Part shown: piece after piece, positions 26,301 to 33,401 of the stretch | How positions within the stretch are numbered: the first letter of the stretch is position 1 | How the letters are laid out: every line of letters begins with the position of its first letter | Source of the DNA: Sinorhizobium terangae | GTDB lineage: Bacteria > Pseudomonadota > Alphaproteobacteria > Rhizobiales > Rhizobiaceae | DNA length: 38,301 nt | Reading direction: 5' to 3' | Assembly: GCF_009601505.1 (NCBI RefSeq) | Contig: NZ_WITC01000060.1 | Span: 1 to 38,301 of the forward strand | Position numbers and translations under genes: made by a program | The notes under the pieces: generated by a model | Database searches by the model: none | The model's input: only the letters and a program-made list of their open reading frames with translations | What the model was told of the DNA's origin: nothing

Positions 26301-28121
26301 GTCCAGCTGATCGGCAACGCCGTACGTCATCTCTTCGAACTCCCTGACAAGGATTTTACGCGTGCCTTCAAGAAGGCCATTCTGGCCTTCGAAGAGCGGG
26401 ACTATGCCGAGGTCAGCACGACCAACTGGTTCAAGACGCGATCACCAACCTTCGTCGGCATCAAGACCGGGCTCGCCACGCCTGGCGGCTATCGCTTCGA
26501 GGTGGAGTTCCACACCGCCGACAGCTACAAGGCCAAGATCGACAATCACGACACGTATAAGGAACTGCAAAAACTGCAGGAGCACTCTGGCCTGGAAAGG
26601 GCGGAAGAACTCATGCAGCGCGCGCGAGACAGATGCATGCAGGTTACCATCCCCCCTGACGCCTTGAGCATACCCCACTGGGGTTCGCAAGGCGATGGCA
26701 CTCCCGGAGCGGCTGCGGCATTCAAGTTGCGAACTGTCGAACGAGCAGGACAGGCCGAGGCCTCCAGGTCGCCACAGGCAGGGGAAATTGTAACCGCTCT
26801 CGGGACGCGGTCGGTCGTGCTCGTCGGCATGCCGAGCTCCGGCAAGTCGACAATCGGCCGTGTACTGGCCAGACGACTGGGGCTGAAGTTCGTCGATTCC
26901 GATAAAGAGATCAAGGCAAAGATTGGCAAGTCCATAAATGATATTTTCGCTGAGAATGGCGAGGCGCATTTTAGGGACCTGGAGATGAAGGAGATCGCTC
27001 CATTGCTGGAGAAGGGACCTGCTGTCATCGCCACCGGTGGCGGGGCCTTTGTCGAGCCGCAGACTCGACGGCTCATCGGCGCGAAGGCAGTTTCCATCTG
27101 GCTCGATACGAAGCCGGAAGAGATCCGAAAGCGCCTCAAAAACGATACAAGCCGCCCGCTGCTGCAGGGCCCCGACCGAAAACACAAGCTCAGCCAGATG
27201 TTTAATGACCGCCTACCGTTCTACCAACAAGCTGATATCAAGGTAGTACCGCCATACAAACAAGATAAAAGGAACGCGGAATCCTGCGTGAAAGCGCTGC
27301 ACGCCTACCTATGCGGCGGCGAAGCCGAAGTCGCCCGCACTCCCCGCAAGACGGGAACGTCAGACACCGGCGGCAGTTCTAGCTCTGTAACTAATTTGCT
27401 GCCCACAACGCAAGCTAGCCGTGATGATGCTCATCCGGCGCCAGCGCCAGAGGTCGCGCCGTCGTTTCGTGTCATCCATCAGCCTCCAGTTCGGCGTACG
27501 GATCCCCATATTTCCAGACTGAGCGGCGGCCCACCGCGTCTCAAGGAGCTTGGTGCAACCGATTGGCTCTTAGACGAGCATGTCGCGGCCGACTACGCTC
27601 TCCTGCGCGAGGAATTGCACTGGGCCAATCCTGATCTGGCCGTCCAGACCCGATTCGTGGAGCCGGCGGTCGCCCATCTGCTGCGCGTCGCCCAAAGCCC
27701 GGCTGAAGTGGCGGATGTTTTCCACGACATCCTCAATGGTGATATGGCCAATTTCGTGTTCCTTCCTGTGAACAATGCCGATATTGGCGAGGAGGGTACC
27801 CATTGGTCGCTGCTGCTTCTTGATCGACGCCGGCGGGAAGAGCCTGTCGCCTATCATTACGACTCCTCCGGAGACGAGAACAGCGCTCTTGGACAACAGC
27901 TCGCAGCAAGGCTGGGAGCCCGCTCGGAACCCGTGCGGATGGTCCAACAGGAAAACGGCTACGATTGCGGGGTGTTTGTCGTGGACGCCACCCGGGCGCT
28001 AGTCAGACGATTGGCTCAAGGTGAACGGCCCCGGCACGACCCGCTGCACCTCGACCACCTCGTCGCTGATCGGCAGGCACTCTACGACAGACTCAGGATT
28101 CATATCGACTTGGGTCGATGA
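20367..28121 (+). CDS. Giant type III effector: SKWP repeats (XopAD/RipS-like) + shikimate kinase + Ulp1 protease
   Basis: The 2584-residue protein starts at the ATG after GGAG. Residues 1-250 are low-complexity and charged. Residues about 259-866 hold 13 clear and 2 degenerate 37-45-residue repeats of the form LANLVNGFSKWPED, the SKWP repeats of XopAD (Xanthomonas) and RipS (Ralstonia). Residues about 870-2145 are the long conserved XopAD-type body. A shikimate-kinase domain (about 2148-2315) has Walker A GMPSSGKST at 2154-2162, Asp2177/Asp2179, Arg2203, GGG at 2224-2226, Arg2263 in SRPLL and Arg2282. A Ulp1/C48 domain (about 2398-2578) has His2479, Asp2499, Gln2528 and Cys2534. I recall that Mlr6361 of M. 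loti (about 3056 residues, 15 repeats, kinase at the C-terminus) is a T3SS-secreted relative. The extra protease domain is most like that of the nopD-like gene here. Secretion is inferred from the tts box and family. Confidence 0.9.
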   Translation: MTGGIARSGKSHIGEDGAATECGPSSSPEKEELAIGDASQSFASTMGRMRSRPQEGGASSASLARCDDDASGRTSGSSLGARRILGAAIRAATAPPTAAGRRRRFPSVSDEEMSVRQESSLCSDEDPWLDCQKPGRSQPKAFLLDRQADIHGASSEIQLNDALHDISFARDIDKFSHAVVKYDKKLKGETDHATFLQKAAAQFMRQFLPRWEQEIGAQKSWAYATTCNAVAREDGGETGKEACRRVAARVSRLDLPLVEKIEPKAFSLFVLSFSRYPKVAECRNGMIKIAEFLREQSGTVRGLNGQSLALLVNGFSKWPHEENSHQATAAIAAEIRRRAPRFTGFDSQNLANLVNGFSKWPEDCRSAIVAIAAEVRHRAGGVGRLSDFKSQHLANLVNGFSRDPEGTECNGAVVAIAGEVRRRGDRLSGFASQELSSLVNGFSKWPEDCRGATVAIAREVASQAQRLPNFNPHDLANLVNGFSKLPDAVGCVDAIVAIAVEVLRRADRRALISGFGPQDLAILVNGFSKRPGEKRCFDAIVAIAVEVLRRADRRALIPDFGSQHLANLVNGFSRWPERAECRGATVAIARAVSGPAERLIDFTPQGLANLVNGFSKWPEDCCGAIVAIAGEISRRTELSDFIPQGLANLMNGFSTWPEDCRGAIVAIAREVSRRGDRLSGFDPQALANLVSGFSKWPEDCRDAAVSVASEVSQRGDQLCGFDPQALANLVNGFSKWSDEEKPRHAIVAVAGEVCRQAERTDRLSRFTSQHLANLVNGFGKCPDEADCQSGTIAIAKEIRCRQLSDFVHQGLAMLMNGFGKWSEEAACHQAILNIAHKLGAPGYRLGTFTTPQLSMIANALGRSITRTEAAGEVVETALLKDRLHKLAHYLHYDNDRLTEAGVLSITLIFKGLGKARLVDDLGLLAPAGLARLSELRQAPDFATQVDLETMGNVCDALLPLARSPQKPLRWHRRQALTLLNDLQPVLEQKIEAHLNASDAERTRGPLASRCPALSIYQTLKARAVLERLFRSPYVEGKRADLRVRQQELEGKTKDILHRTRGLIEGDLSNMSWNLIAQIEADNPVDALDLFMEQDAVAIQAQHPASVFDVLQVLRTMDHEPRPPQGDAGLMRLPVVDMQGRHLATEPETRYSIFHRLTSGSLPVVAVQLPATPSAFMLARTLTVDGVPYRMDLFGGSKLKPPRLSVSQVAARAPGEPTKPSGGKLLAIPYAETAPGTAFEQLSRAWAPFKEAYYYTQRRGFAAPPAIKGLSPHDYALEGAFKLMLLPDRRANEEHAFKLRGAQGPIALRPHDGCGFIRASLANLMPAIRRAGEQEDGPDRVLAYGEGRNTSLPVSALQHYPRSEQVADEAREKAMIWLRSKQKPELTSEELFRTVTAANINGPGAVAIPSADGCLHVPTLKSKTLSGGGALIGRSPYDKPNLRPFAAERVKSAVDGDPTAVFLDNCTAIQYSFNVAHKSGEELAADDPTFFAKGILIVVPDEMWPADYADRGLVMSAEDVKCHSSWTEGKDRAKADTPVDCVGILQATEVFAPGSVVAVPPSEQKKLDGDFDGDSVVIIGDRPQLYEHVRQFDQEEQARRLRSLKPPKSHTPAIEGGHYKFGRASQILAATRNVLEIYTGLQRGFLAQSHEARLWFAERAIFGTYEGIHPQLKRDIRGLLEQEGVSAASFLGTFEKARREIEVANHPVAREVAELLLAELEAWAARLDEQALPETAAGVSEAQLATSQPLSALFPELAESYPGMTEPRERVQLLIDRYPVRIDPRPDGYNPHDLVQSANNLLSLGIKVGTDAYKSDTGAHIFMFKSEYLQRLLQQTPGLASVPYVKSMAAALHHGSFDADAALKELKDNPTLAASIMETSIKLAAEQGILSRRSGLRPAAGDSDMTITLSREEAPKRAKIEASRAKQEEESITAGALGVAASLRKAGIQVDMPHLEHRLRSEASMTDQLIGMQVPAEAGVQLIGNAVRHLFELPDKDFTRAFKKAILAFEERDYAEVSTTNWFKTRSPTFVGIKTGLATPGGYRFEVEFHTADSYKAKIDNHDTYKELQKLQEHSGLERAEELMQRARDRCMQVTIPPDALSIPHWGSQGDGTPGAAAAFKLRTVERAGQAEASRSPQAGEIVTALGTRSVVLVGMPSSGKSTIGRVLARRLGLKFVDSDKEIKAKIGKSINDIFAENGEAHFRDLEMKEIAPLLEKGPAVIATGGGAFVEPQTRRLIGAKAVSIWLDTKPEEIRKRLKNDTSRPLLQGPDRKHKLSQMFNDRLPFYQQADIKVVPPYKQDKRNAESCVKALHAYLCGGEAEVARTPRKTGTSDTGGSSSSVTNLLPTTQASRDDAHPAPAPEVAPSFRVIHQPPVRRTDPHISRLSGGPPRLKELGATDWLLDEHVAADYALLREELHWANPDLAVQTRFVEPAVAHLLRVAQSPAEVADVFHDILNGDMANFVFLPVNNADIGEEGTHWSLLLLDRRRREEPVAYHYDSSGDENSALGQQLAARLGARSEPVRMVQQENGYDCGVFVVDATRALVRRLAQGERPRHDPLHLDHLVADRQALYDRLRIHIDLGR
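21140..22965 (+). repeat. SKWP repeat array within the giant effector gene
   Basis: About 15 tandem units of 111-135 bp encode variants of LANLVNGFSKWPEDCRGAIV with AIA-EV-RR between. Two adjacent units (about 21838-21920 and 21973-22055) are nearly identical at DNA level with a 135-bp period and share ALRRADRRALI-type sequence, suggesting a more recent duplication. The repeats keep long frames open on the opposite strand. Confidence 0.92.
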
Positions 28122-28130
28122 AGCTTGTGA

Positions 28131-28165
28131 TCTGAACCCTTCAAACTGTATCGGGTTAGAGTTTT
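28131..28165 (+). terminator. Possible intrinsic terminator of the giant effector gene
   Basis: TCTGAACCC (28131-28139) pairs with GGGTTAGA (28153-28160), with one bulged G, followed by GTTTT. It begins about 10 bp after the stop codon. Confidence 0.4.
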
Positions 28166-28334
28166 CCGGTGATTTTCCTGGTTGGAAGAGGAACGGAAGA
28201 TGATGAAGGCATCGCACAGTTTTTCTGACGTACAAAAGGCATTCGTGCCCAAGCAGGGCGATAAGGTGTACCGGCTGCAGAGATCTGCCCGAAGGCGGGT
28301 ATAATTGGGCCTGCGCCAGGCGACGTCATCATTG

Positions 28335-28597
28335 GTGCCCTGACCGGCAGGCCGAGTCCATGCTCAAGGAACCATAGCAGGGCCTGCCGTGCACTGCCGA
28401 GTTCGGCGACCTTGTTGAAGACGAGTGCAATGGCTTCCTGGATGCGCCGCTCGGGATCTTTCTCGATCCTGTCGCCGTTGTTTTTGGAAGCCAATCGGGA
28501 CAGTGACGACAAGCTCACGCGGTGGGACTTCATAGAGGGCGAAACAGAGCGCTGACGCAGCAGGTCGAGCTCATAGTCATTGAGGCTACCCCTTCCG
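28335..28597 (-). pseudogene. Serine recombinase relic
   Basis: On the minus strand the frame reads [19 protein letters not shown], then a stretch with [21 protein letters not shown] and [26 protein letters not shown]. This is the region after the catalytic domain of large serine (resolvase-type) recombinases found in transposons and islands. Nothing recognisable remains of the catalytic N-terminus or the C-terminus, and the downstream frame is lost after about 28335. It is a marker of past island or transposon activity. Confidence 0.7.
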
Positions 28598-29461
28598 GCC
28601 CAAAACCAGTGGTCATTACCTTGGGGGGTAGACCGCTTGCGGTACCGATCAGAACGGTTTCAACGAAAGGGCAGGCTCGATGAGCTGTTGTCAATCACGG
28701 CTCTTACGGGCGAAGCGCGACACCTCTCGTGCGGCCACCGCGCCGACTTGCCCAGGCAGAGCTCCGCGACCATCCGGTCAAAACCAGTGCGAATTGCACC
28801 ACCCACGGCACGACGGCCAAAATCATCATCCGCCGGCTCAATGCGCGATCATCCAAGTGCTGTCAGGCGGTCGCGCATGGTATATTGAAGAGCGCTGCTT
28901 TCACGGTTGTGTAGAACCTGGTAGGCCGAAGTATGCCGGACATACAGTATGGTCTTGCGCTCCAGTGGTGCGGCCCAATCTTCTCATGCATCATCACCCG
29001 CCTCCTGCTGGGAACCGCGCGCCGTTTGCGTGGTCGACGAGCAGGTGCGCGACGAGTGCCGTCAGAGCCTGGGCCGTCCCTTCCGGCAACTCTTGCCATT
29101 ACGGCGTCGACGCGGTCTTCCTGCTGTATGGACCCGAAAACAGTACGAACTGGCATGGACATCTCTCCGACTCGCTTCGTGCGAGGCCAATGCTCGCGCC
29201 CATTTCTGCGGATTCGGATGCGGTAGCAATCTCTTCAACTAATGCGTTCAGAGCTCAAAAACTGGAAAGTTCGACATGCGGAAACCGATCGAACATCCAT
29301 GCTGGCACATCCAGAGATCGAACGGACAAAGCGCCAGAAAGGCTGCAACGGAAAACAGTGTCCCTTCAGGAGCACCTCATGGATATGAACCAGACGCCCG
29401 GACCAGGGATGCCACGGATATAAGAGCTCACGAATCTCCGCGCCGTGGCTGTTCTGTCGTT
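28598..29461. other. Region without recognisable genes
   Basis: Long frames exist on both strands (for example 28680-29423 plus) but are rich in His, Cys, Arg and Pro with no family likeness. I take the stretch to be decayed mobile DNA and see no feature I can support. Confidence 0.5.
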
Positions 29462-29527
29462 GTGTGGTACTACATTTTCCGACCGCACTCGTCGATCGGA
29501 TACCACCCGCAACCTGTGCCGGCATCA
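29462..29527 (+). pseudogene. IS3-family transposase C-terminal relic
   Basis: The frame reads WYYIFRPHSSIGYHPQPVP, matching the last conserved block of IS3-family OrfB integrases (YN-RPHSSLGY-PP). Only about 20 codons are recognisable; no catalytic residues are present. Confidence 0.6.
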
Positions 29528-29666
29528 TCGCCGCACCGCCTCCAACGTGGCGCAAGATCAAGGATATGCCTTTCCGCCAACGCCACGTTAGTGGCGTATC
29601 GGGAGGCCGGACTCTAATCGAATCTGGAGGAAATTACCTGCGGCACGCCGGCCCAAAAGACCCAAC

Positions 29667-30482
29667 TCACTGCATCCTTTGAGTGGTGATTGTCGACAAA
29701 TGCTGCCTGTTGGGATTCCTGTAACGATTGGCAAGGCTTTGTAACAATGAAGTCACCTGGTCCGGATCCGATCGAACAGTAAATTCTCCGTAGTTGGGGT
29801 CGAAAAGAGTGGTCGTTCCATTCGAGGCCGACGTCGCCACCACGTGCGAGCCACCTTCGGCGAAATACAAGCTGAGCAAATGGTTCGATCCGTCTTCGTT
29901 GATTTCGTTCACCATGCGCCTGACGTTCGAAGACTTGCCGAATGCGAATCTCTTCTCTTCTCCAGCCGGTTCCAAGCCTGCTTCCTCCAGCATGGTATTT
30001 TGTGCCTGAAGGTCGGCCTGAGAGGATCCTGCGCCCCTGCTTCGCAACTGATCCTTGAGTGTTTCATATTGCCGCTGGCGTGCAGCCGCTGAGGCGTGCG
30101 TTTGCGATCCGGGTGTGAGCACACCCATTCGGGTTGAGGGGCTGTTATTAAGATTGCGGAACCACTCCGCAGTCAGCCCAACGCAGATGCCATCCACATT
30201 CGCCTCATGCAGGTCGGCCGTTCTGTATTCAAATAAGGAGGTAGCCGGACTCGATAGAGAGGATGTACTGGGGTCGGAGGTGTTAGAAGTCTGAACGTTT
30301 GCATCCGACGAATGTGGCTTGCTGCAGCAGGCGCCCATCTTATTGGGCAACTCCCCATGCTGCAGGTTCCGCCGCAGCGCAAGATCCGCAACCGTTTTTG
30401 CAAATCTGTCACCGTCCACCGACTGACTCGATTCGTCCGCTTGTGTAACGCGTGTAGATGAACCCTCGATTCGATTATACAT
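29667..30482 (-). CDS. nopT: Type III effector NopT, C58 cysteine protease (YopT/AvrPphB family)
   Basis: From the ATG at 30482 the protein is 271 residues. An upstream start at 30539 would run into the tts box and is rejected. The catalytic triad of clan CA family C58 is visible: Cys100 in NVDGICVGLTAEWF, His213 in EGGSHVVATSA and Asp228 in LFDPNYGEF. NKM-GACCSK at residues 47-54 matches the self-processing site of NopT and AvrPphB. Cleavage before Gly50 would expose a Gly for myristoylation and Cys52/Cys53 for palmitoylation, sending the protein to plant membranes. The first 18 residues, MYNRIEGSSTRVTQADES, are shared with NopP. A tts box lies 85 bp upstream. Known NopT proteins cut host immune and symbiosis proteins and affect nodulation. 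Confidence 0.93.
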   Translation of the reverse strand: MYNRIEGSSTRVTQADESSQSVDGDRFAKTVADLALRRNLQHGELPNKMGACCSKPHSSDANVQTSNTSDPSTSSLSSPATSLFEYRTADLHEANVDGICVGLTAEWFRNLNNSPSTRMGVLTPGSQTHASAAARQRQYETLKDQLRSRGAGSSQADLQAQNTMLEEAGLEPAGEEKRFAFGKSSNVRRMVNEINEDGSNHLLSLYFAEGGSHVVATSASNGTTTLFDPNYGEFTVRSDPDQVTSLLQSLANRYRNPNRQHLSTITTQRMQ

Positions 30483-30534
30483 GGTAACTCGCTTTCCTTC
30501 GGCGTAAATCTCTTGGTAGGTGAGTTCACGCTTA

Positions 30535-30567
30535 GACAACGTGCGAACGATACTCGGCCAAGCTGAC
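30535..30567 (-). promoter_or_regulatory. tts box of nopT
   Basis: On the minus strand GTCAGCTTGGCCGAGTATCG matches GTCAGCTT strongly and the second half only partly. The spacing to the start codon (85 bp) is like that of nopP, and the GAGTAT that follows is also shared with the nopP box. Confidence 0.6.
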
Positions 30568-31006
30568 TACGAGATGACGGGCTGCCTGGCCCGCCGTACG
30601 GACGCCGACCGGTCTGAGAGGTAAGCGCGACTAACTACCCTGATGCTTCGCAGGAACTTAGCGATCTTGTCCCTCGCTTGTGTGAGCGCTTCCTGCGAGG
30701 ACGTGCGATCGCCAGGACATTTGTCTCTCTTGTACGGATCTTGCTTCGCTCGGTGTTCGGTAGTCCTCCAAATTGCCGCCCAGGAACAAGCGCTCGGTCT
30801 CTTGCGTTGGCGTCTCCCCAGTGAACACATTAAATCCACATCCGCATCGATGTTGTCCTGATCCTCGGCATTCATTCCAAACGCAACGCTCAGCACGTCG
30901 TCTGGCCTCCACACAGCGGACTTCGGAATGCTGCAGGTGTGCGCGTGTCCGCTTTGTTAACGATCGCACGCGTCCAATGATCGCGCGCAACGGCCAGTCT
31001 TGCGGG
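30568..31006. other. Region without recognisable genes
   Basis: A minus-strand frame (30567-30914) is open but has no family likeness I can name. It lies between the nopT tts box and IS relics and is probably decayed sequence. Confidence 0.45.
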
Positions 31007-31153
31007 ACCTCTCTTGAAGGTTGTGGCGTCCGGCGCCAGCGCAACAAGAGCCGTTGCGGTTATCGGCCCGATGCCAGGGATTGCCATCAACCGGCGCGCG
31101 TCTTTGTCCTCCCGGGTGCGTCGTACGATCTCGCGATCGAGTTGCTTCGGAGC
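31007..31153 (-). pseudogene. IS110-family transposase fragment
   Basis: The minus frame reads APKQLDREIVRRTREDKD, then ARRLMAIPGIGPITATALVA and LAPDATTFKRG, the start of the transposase_20 domain of IS110-family enzymes. The match is cut at both ends: by the IS3 relic at 31155 and by a frame change near 31007. It is not closely similar to the intact IS110-type element at 694-1734. Confidence 0.85.
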
Positions 31154-31154
31154 A

Positions 31155-31271
31155 GAATGCCTGAACCAACAGCGGTTCCGGACCCTTGCGGAGGATTGGC
31201 GTAGAGACCACAACGAGATTCGTCCACATGGTGCGATCGGCAACAAGCTGCCGGTCTCGCTGATTTCATGA
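31155..31271 (+). pseudogene. IS3-family OrfB C-terminal fragment
   Basis: On the plus strand the frame reads ECLNQQRFRTLAEDWRRDH and NEIRPHGAIGNKLPVSLIS, then stops. This is the C-terminus of an IS3-family (IS407-like) integrase, including the last catalytic-domain block. It abuts the IS110 fragment almost base to base. Confidence 0.85.
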
Positions 31272-31368
31272 AGCGCAACCAGCCCGCCTCCCCGCTGGTC
31301 CAAAAACCTCGGGCGGTTCAATCAAAAACGACGCTCTAATCGCCGTTGGATCGAAAATTCGGGGCAGG

Positions 31369-31929
31369 TCACTTCAATGTCTCGAAGGTCCGGTACATGG
31401 CGACCGGTATAGCTGCGCGGTCACCATTGCTTGTCATAGCAACGTCATTTCCGAGCAAGTCGCGCGGATCGCCGACCGACGCCGCCAAATTATGGCGTAC
31501 CGAACACCCAAGCGCTCCGTCGAAGAACGTGTCACCAACTGCAGCGCTGGATACTGACGAACACACAGGAGGGCGGGTCTTATAGACAATCGCCTCTATC
31601 CGCACTGCAAGGCTGCCGGGTTGGTCGAAGAGTTGAATGTTGTTAGCGTCGATTCCCATCTCCTTAATGTCACGCACTACCTCTTCGCTAAGCCGGGGCG
31701 AGCCGCTGATAATGAGATGGAGCGCATCGCGCCGATTACGACTGGCGCTCTCAATGAAACCACGCAAACGCCGCCGTTCGAGAGCGCGAAGGTTCTGTAC
31801 CACTAAGACGTTGGTCTCCCGTCGGACAACAATCGACGTTAATGGCTCGACATAGATCGGCGCGGTGCTTGCGCACCCGCTTACGCTTGCCGTCAGCGCA
31901 ACCAGAAGGCCTTTAATCTGCAACTGCAT
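31369..31929 (-). CDS. T3SS-linked lipoprotein Y4xK
   Basis: The 186-residue protein begins MQLQIKGLLVALTASVSGC, a lipoprotein signal with Cys19. The mature part includes NVLVVQNLRALERRRLRGFI and DALHLIISGSPRLSEEVV, resembling CpaD-type pilus-assembly lipoproteins. In strain NGR234 the gene after rhcC2 is y4xK, a predicted lipoprotein, and the order here is the same with only about 6 bp between rhcC2 and this start. It may help place the RhcC2 secretin in the outer membrane, as pilotin-like proteins do; that is inference. Confidence 0.8.
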   Translation of the reverse strand: MQLQIKGLLVALTASVSGCASTAPIYVEPLTSIVVRRETNVLVVQNLRALERRRLRGFIESASRNRRDALHLIISGSPRLSEEVVRDIKEMGIDANNIQLFDQPGSLAVRIEAIVYKTRPPVCSSVSSAAVGDTFFDGALGCSVRHNLAASVGDPRDLLGNDVAMTSNGDRAAIPVAMYRTFETLK

Positions 31930-31935
31930 CGCTCG

Positions 31936-33375
31936 CTATTTGATGATAAAGCCGGCACCGACCTCGTCGCCTGATGCACCGATGCGGGGAGTAGCGCGGC
32001 CTCGCGGCCAGCTTGGAGCGGTGCCCACGGCCAAGCGTGGCCCAACGCGGTCCGTGGGTGCGCTCATCTCGTTGGGGTCTGATCCTGGCTTTACGATGTA
32101 AGGCGTGACTATAATAACAAGTTCCGTCTCCTCTCTTTGGAACGAGGACGAACGGAACAGAGCCCCGAGGATTGGCACATCCCCGAGCCAAGGAAAGGCT
32201 CTAATATCAGTGTTGACGTTGCGCCTGATGAGCCCACCAATTGCAAAGCTTTGACCGCTGGCGAGCTCGACGACCGTGCTGGCGCGCCTCGTGGAGATGG
32301 CTGGCACGGAGATACCGTTGATTTGGACGGCACCTTGAGAAGATAGTTCACTGACCTCCGGCTTTACGCGAATATTGATCTTGTTGTTGTTGAGAACGGT
32401 TGGCACGAACTCCAAACTGACACCGAAGTTACGGAATTCAACCGAGGCTTGCCCATTCTCCTGCGATACCGGAATGGGAAATTCGCCGCCAGCCAGAAAG
32501 CTGGCGGTCTCACCGGACATCGCGGTGAGGTTCGGCTCAGCCAAGACGGAAGCGATGTGCTCTTTGGCGAGCGCGTCTAAGACAGCGCCGACGCTGATCT
32601 TACCGTCGCTGAATCCTATTTCTGCCGTGCCACCGCCATCAGCCGCCCCCATAGCGCCACCTCTGCCGCTGGGCAACAATCCCGCCCTGAACATACCGAT
32701 TTGACCGAAAGCCGATAGGTGGATACCGAGTTCCTTCAGTGCGCTTCGGGACACCTCTGCTACCCGCACACTCAGATTAACTTGCAACGACCCAGCGACT
32801 TTGACGTGATTAATGACGTTCGCACCGTCGCCGAGAAATTGCTCGACGATGCTTACCGCGCTGTCGACAACTTCGGCATTGGGCGCTGTGCCACTAAGCA
32901 CTGCGCCACGCGGCGTATAGCTGACATGGACTGGATAGTCGCCGACCTGAGCCCTCAACGCGGCACGCAGGTCCTCGATCGGCTGCGTGACAACAACACG
33001 TAACTGCGCGAGGGCTTCCCCGTTGTCGTCCAAGGCGAACAGGCTAGTCCTCCCGGGTTTCTTGCCAAAGACGAAGATGGTTCTGTTCGACGGTGCCTGA
33101 TAATCTGCGATCGTTGGGTCGGCTATGAAGATGCTCGCCGCTGGCGCGGGCAGATGAATTGTTTCGCTGAGTGACGAGGACAGGTTCAGTGTGCCGGTGA
33201 CGCTATTGGGAACGTGACCTTCATCCCGCGTGTTTTGGGCCGTGGCAGAGAGTGGCAATAACAGAATGAGAGCGCTGAGGGAACAGCCCAAGGAAGGACA
33301 AACCATAGACCTCAAACCTACGATGACGATCGACCACCAATCGGTGCCAGGATGACAATTACGCACGACTTTCAT
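31936..33375 (-). CDS. rhcC2: T3SS outer-membrane secretin RhcC2 (C-terminal part)
   Basis: The 479-residue protein starts at 33375, or at an in-frame ATG at 33306 that would give a neater signal peptide (MVCPSLGCSLSALILLLPLS). Secretin features follow: HLPAPAASIFIADPTIADYQ (N-domain), YTPRGAVLSGTAPNAEVVD, VNLSVRVAEVSRSALKELGI, and the pore domain with LAEPNLTAMSGETASFLAGG, EFPIPV and VELASGQSFAIGGLI. It forms the outer-membrane ring together with NolW/RhcC1, which carries the other N-terminal domains. It follows ttsI closely (27 bp), so it is probably transcribed with it from the nod box. Confidence 0.95.
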   Translation of the reverse strand: MKVVRNCHPGTDWWSIVIVGLRSMVCPSLGCSLSALILLLPLSATAQNTRDEGHVPNSVTGTLNLSSSLSETIHLPAPAASIFIADPTIADYQAPSNRTIFVFGKKPGRTSLFALDDNGEALAQLRVVVTQPIEDLRAALRAQVGDYPVHVSYTPRGAVLSGTAPNAEVVDSAVSIVEQFLGDGANVINHVKVAGSLQVNLSVRVAEVSRSALKELGIHLSAFGQIGMFRAGLLPSGRGGAMGAADGGGTAEIGFSDGKISVGAVLDALAKEHIASVLAEPNLTAMSGETASFLAGGEFPIPVSQENGQASVEFRNFGVSLEFVPTVLNNNKINIRVKPEVSELSSQGAVQINGISVPAISTRRASTVVELASGQSFAIGGLIRRNVNTDIRAFPWLGDVPILGALFRSSSFQREETELVIIVTPYIVKPGSDPNEMSAPTDRVGPRLAVGTAPSWPRGRATPRIGASGDEVGAGFIIK

Positions 33376-33401
33376 GAATCTTTGCTTCCAATTTCGAACA
33401 A

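Noticed and set aside
26442..27187. Minus-strand frames opposite the kinase domain (247 and 213 residues)
   Set aside because: The plus-strand frame has intact kinase motifs; these are antisense shadows.
28680..29423. Plus-strand frame of 247 residues
   Set aside because: Composition (His, Cys, Arg, Pro) and lack of any motif suggest non-coding sequence among IS relics.
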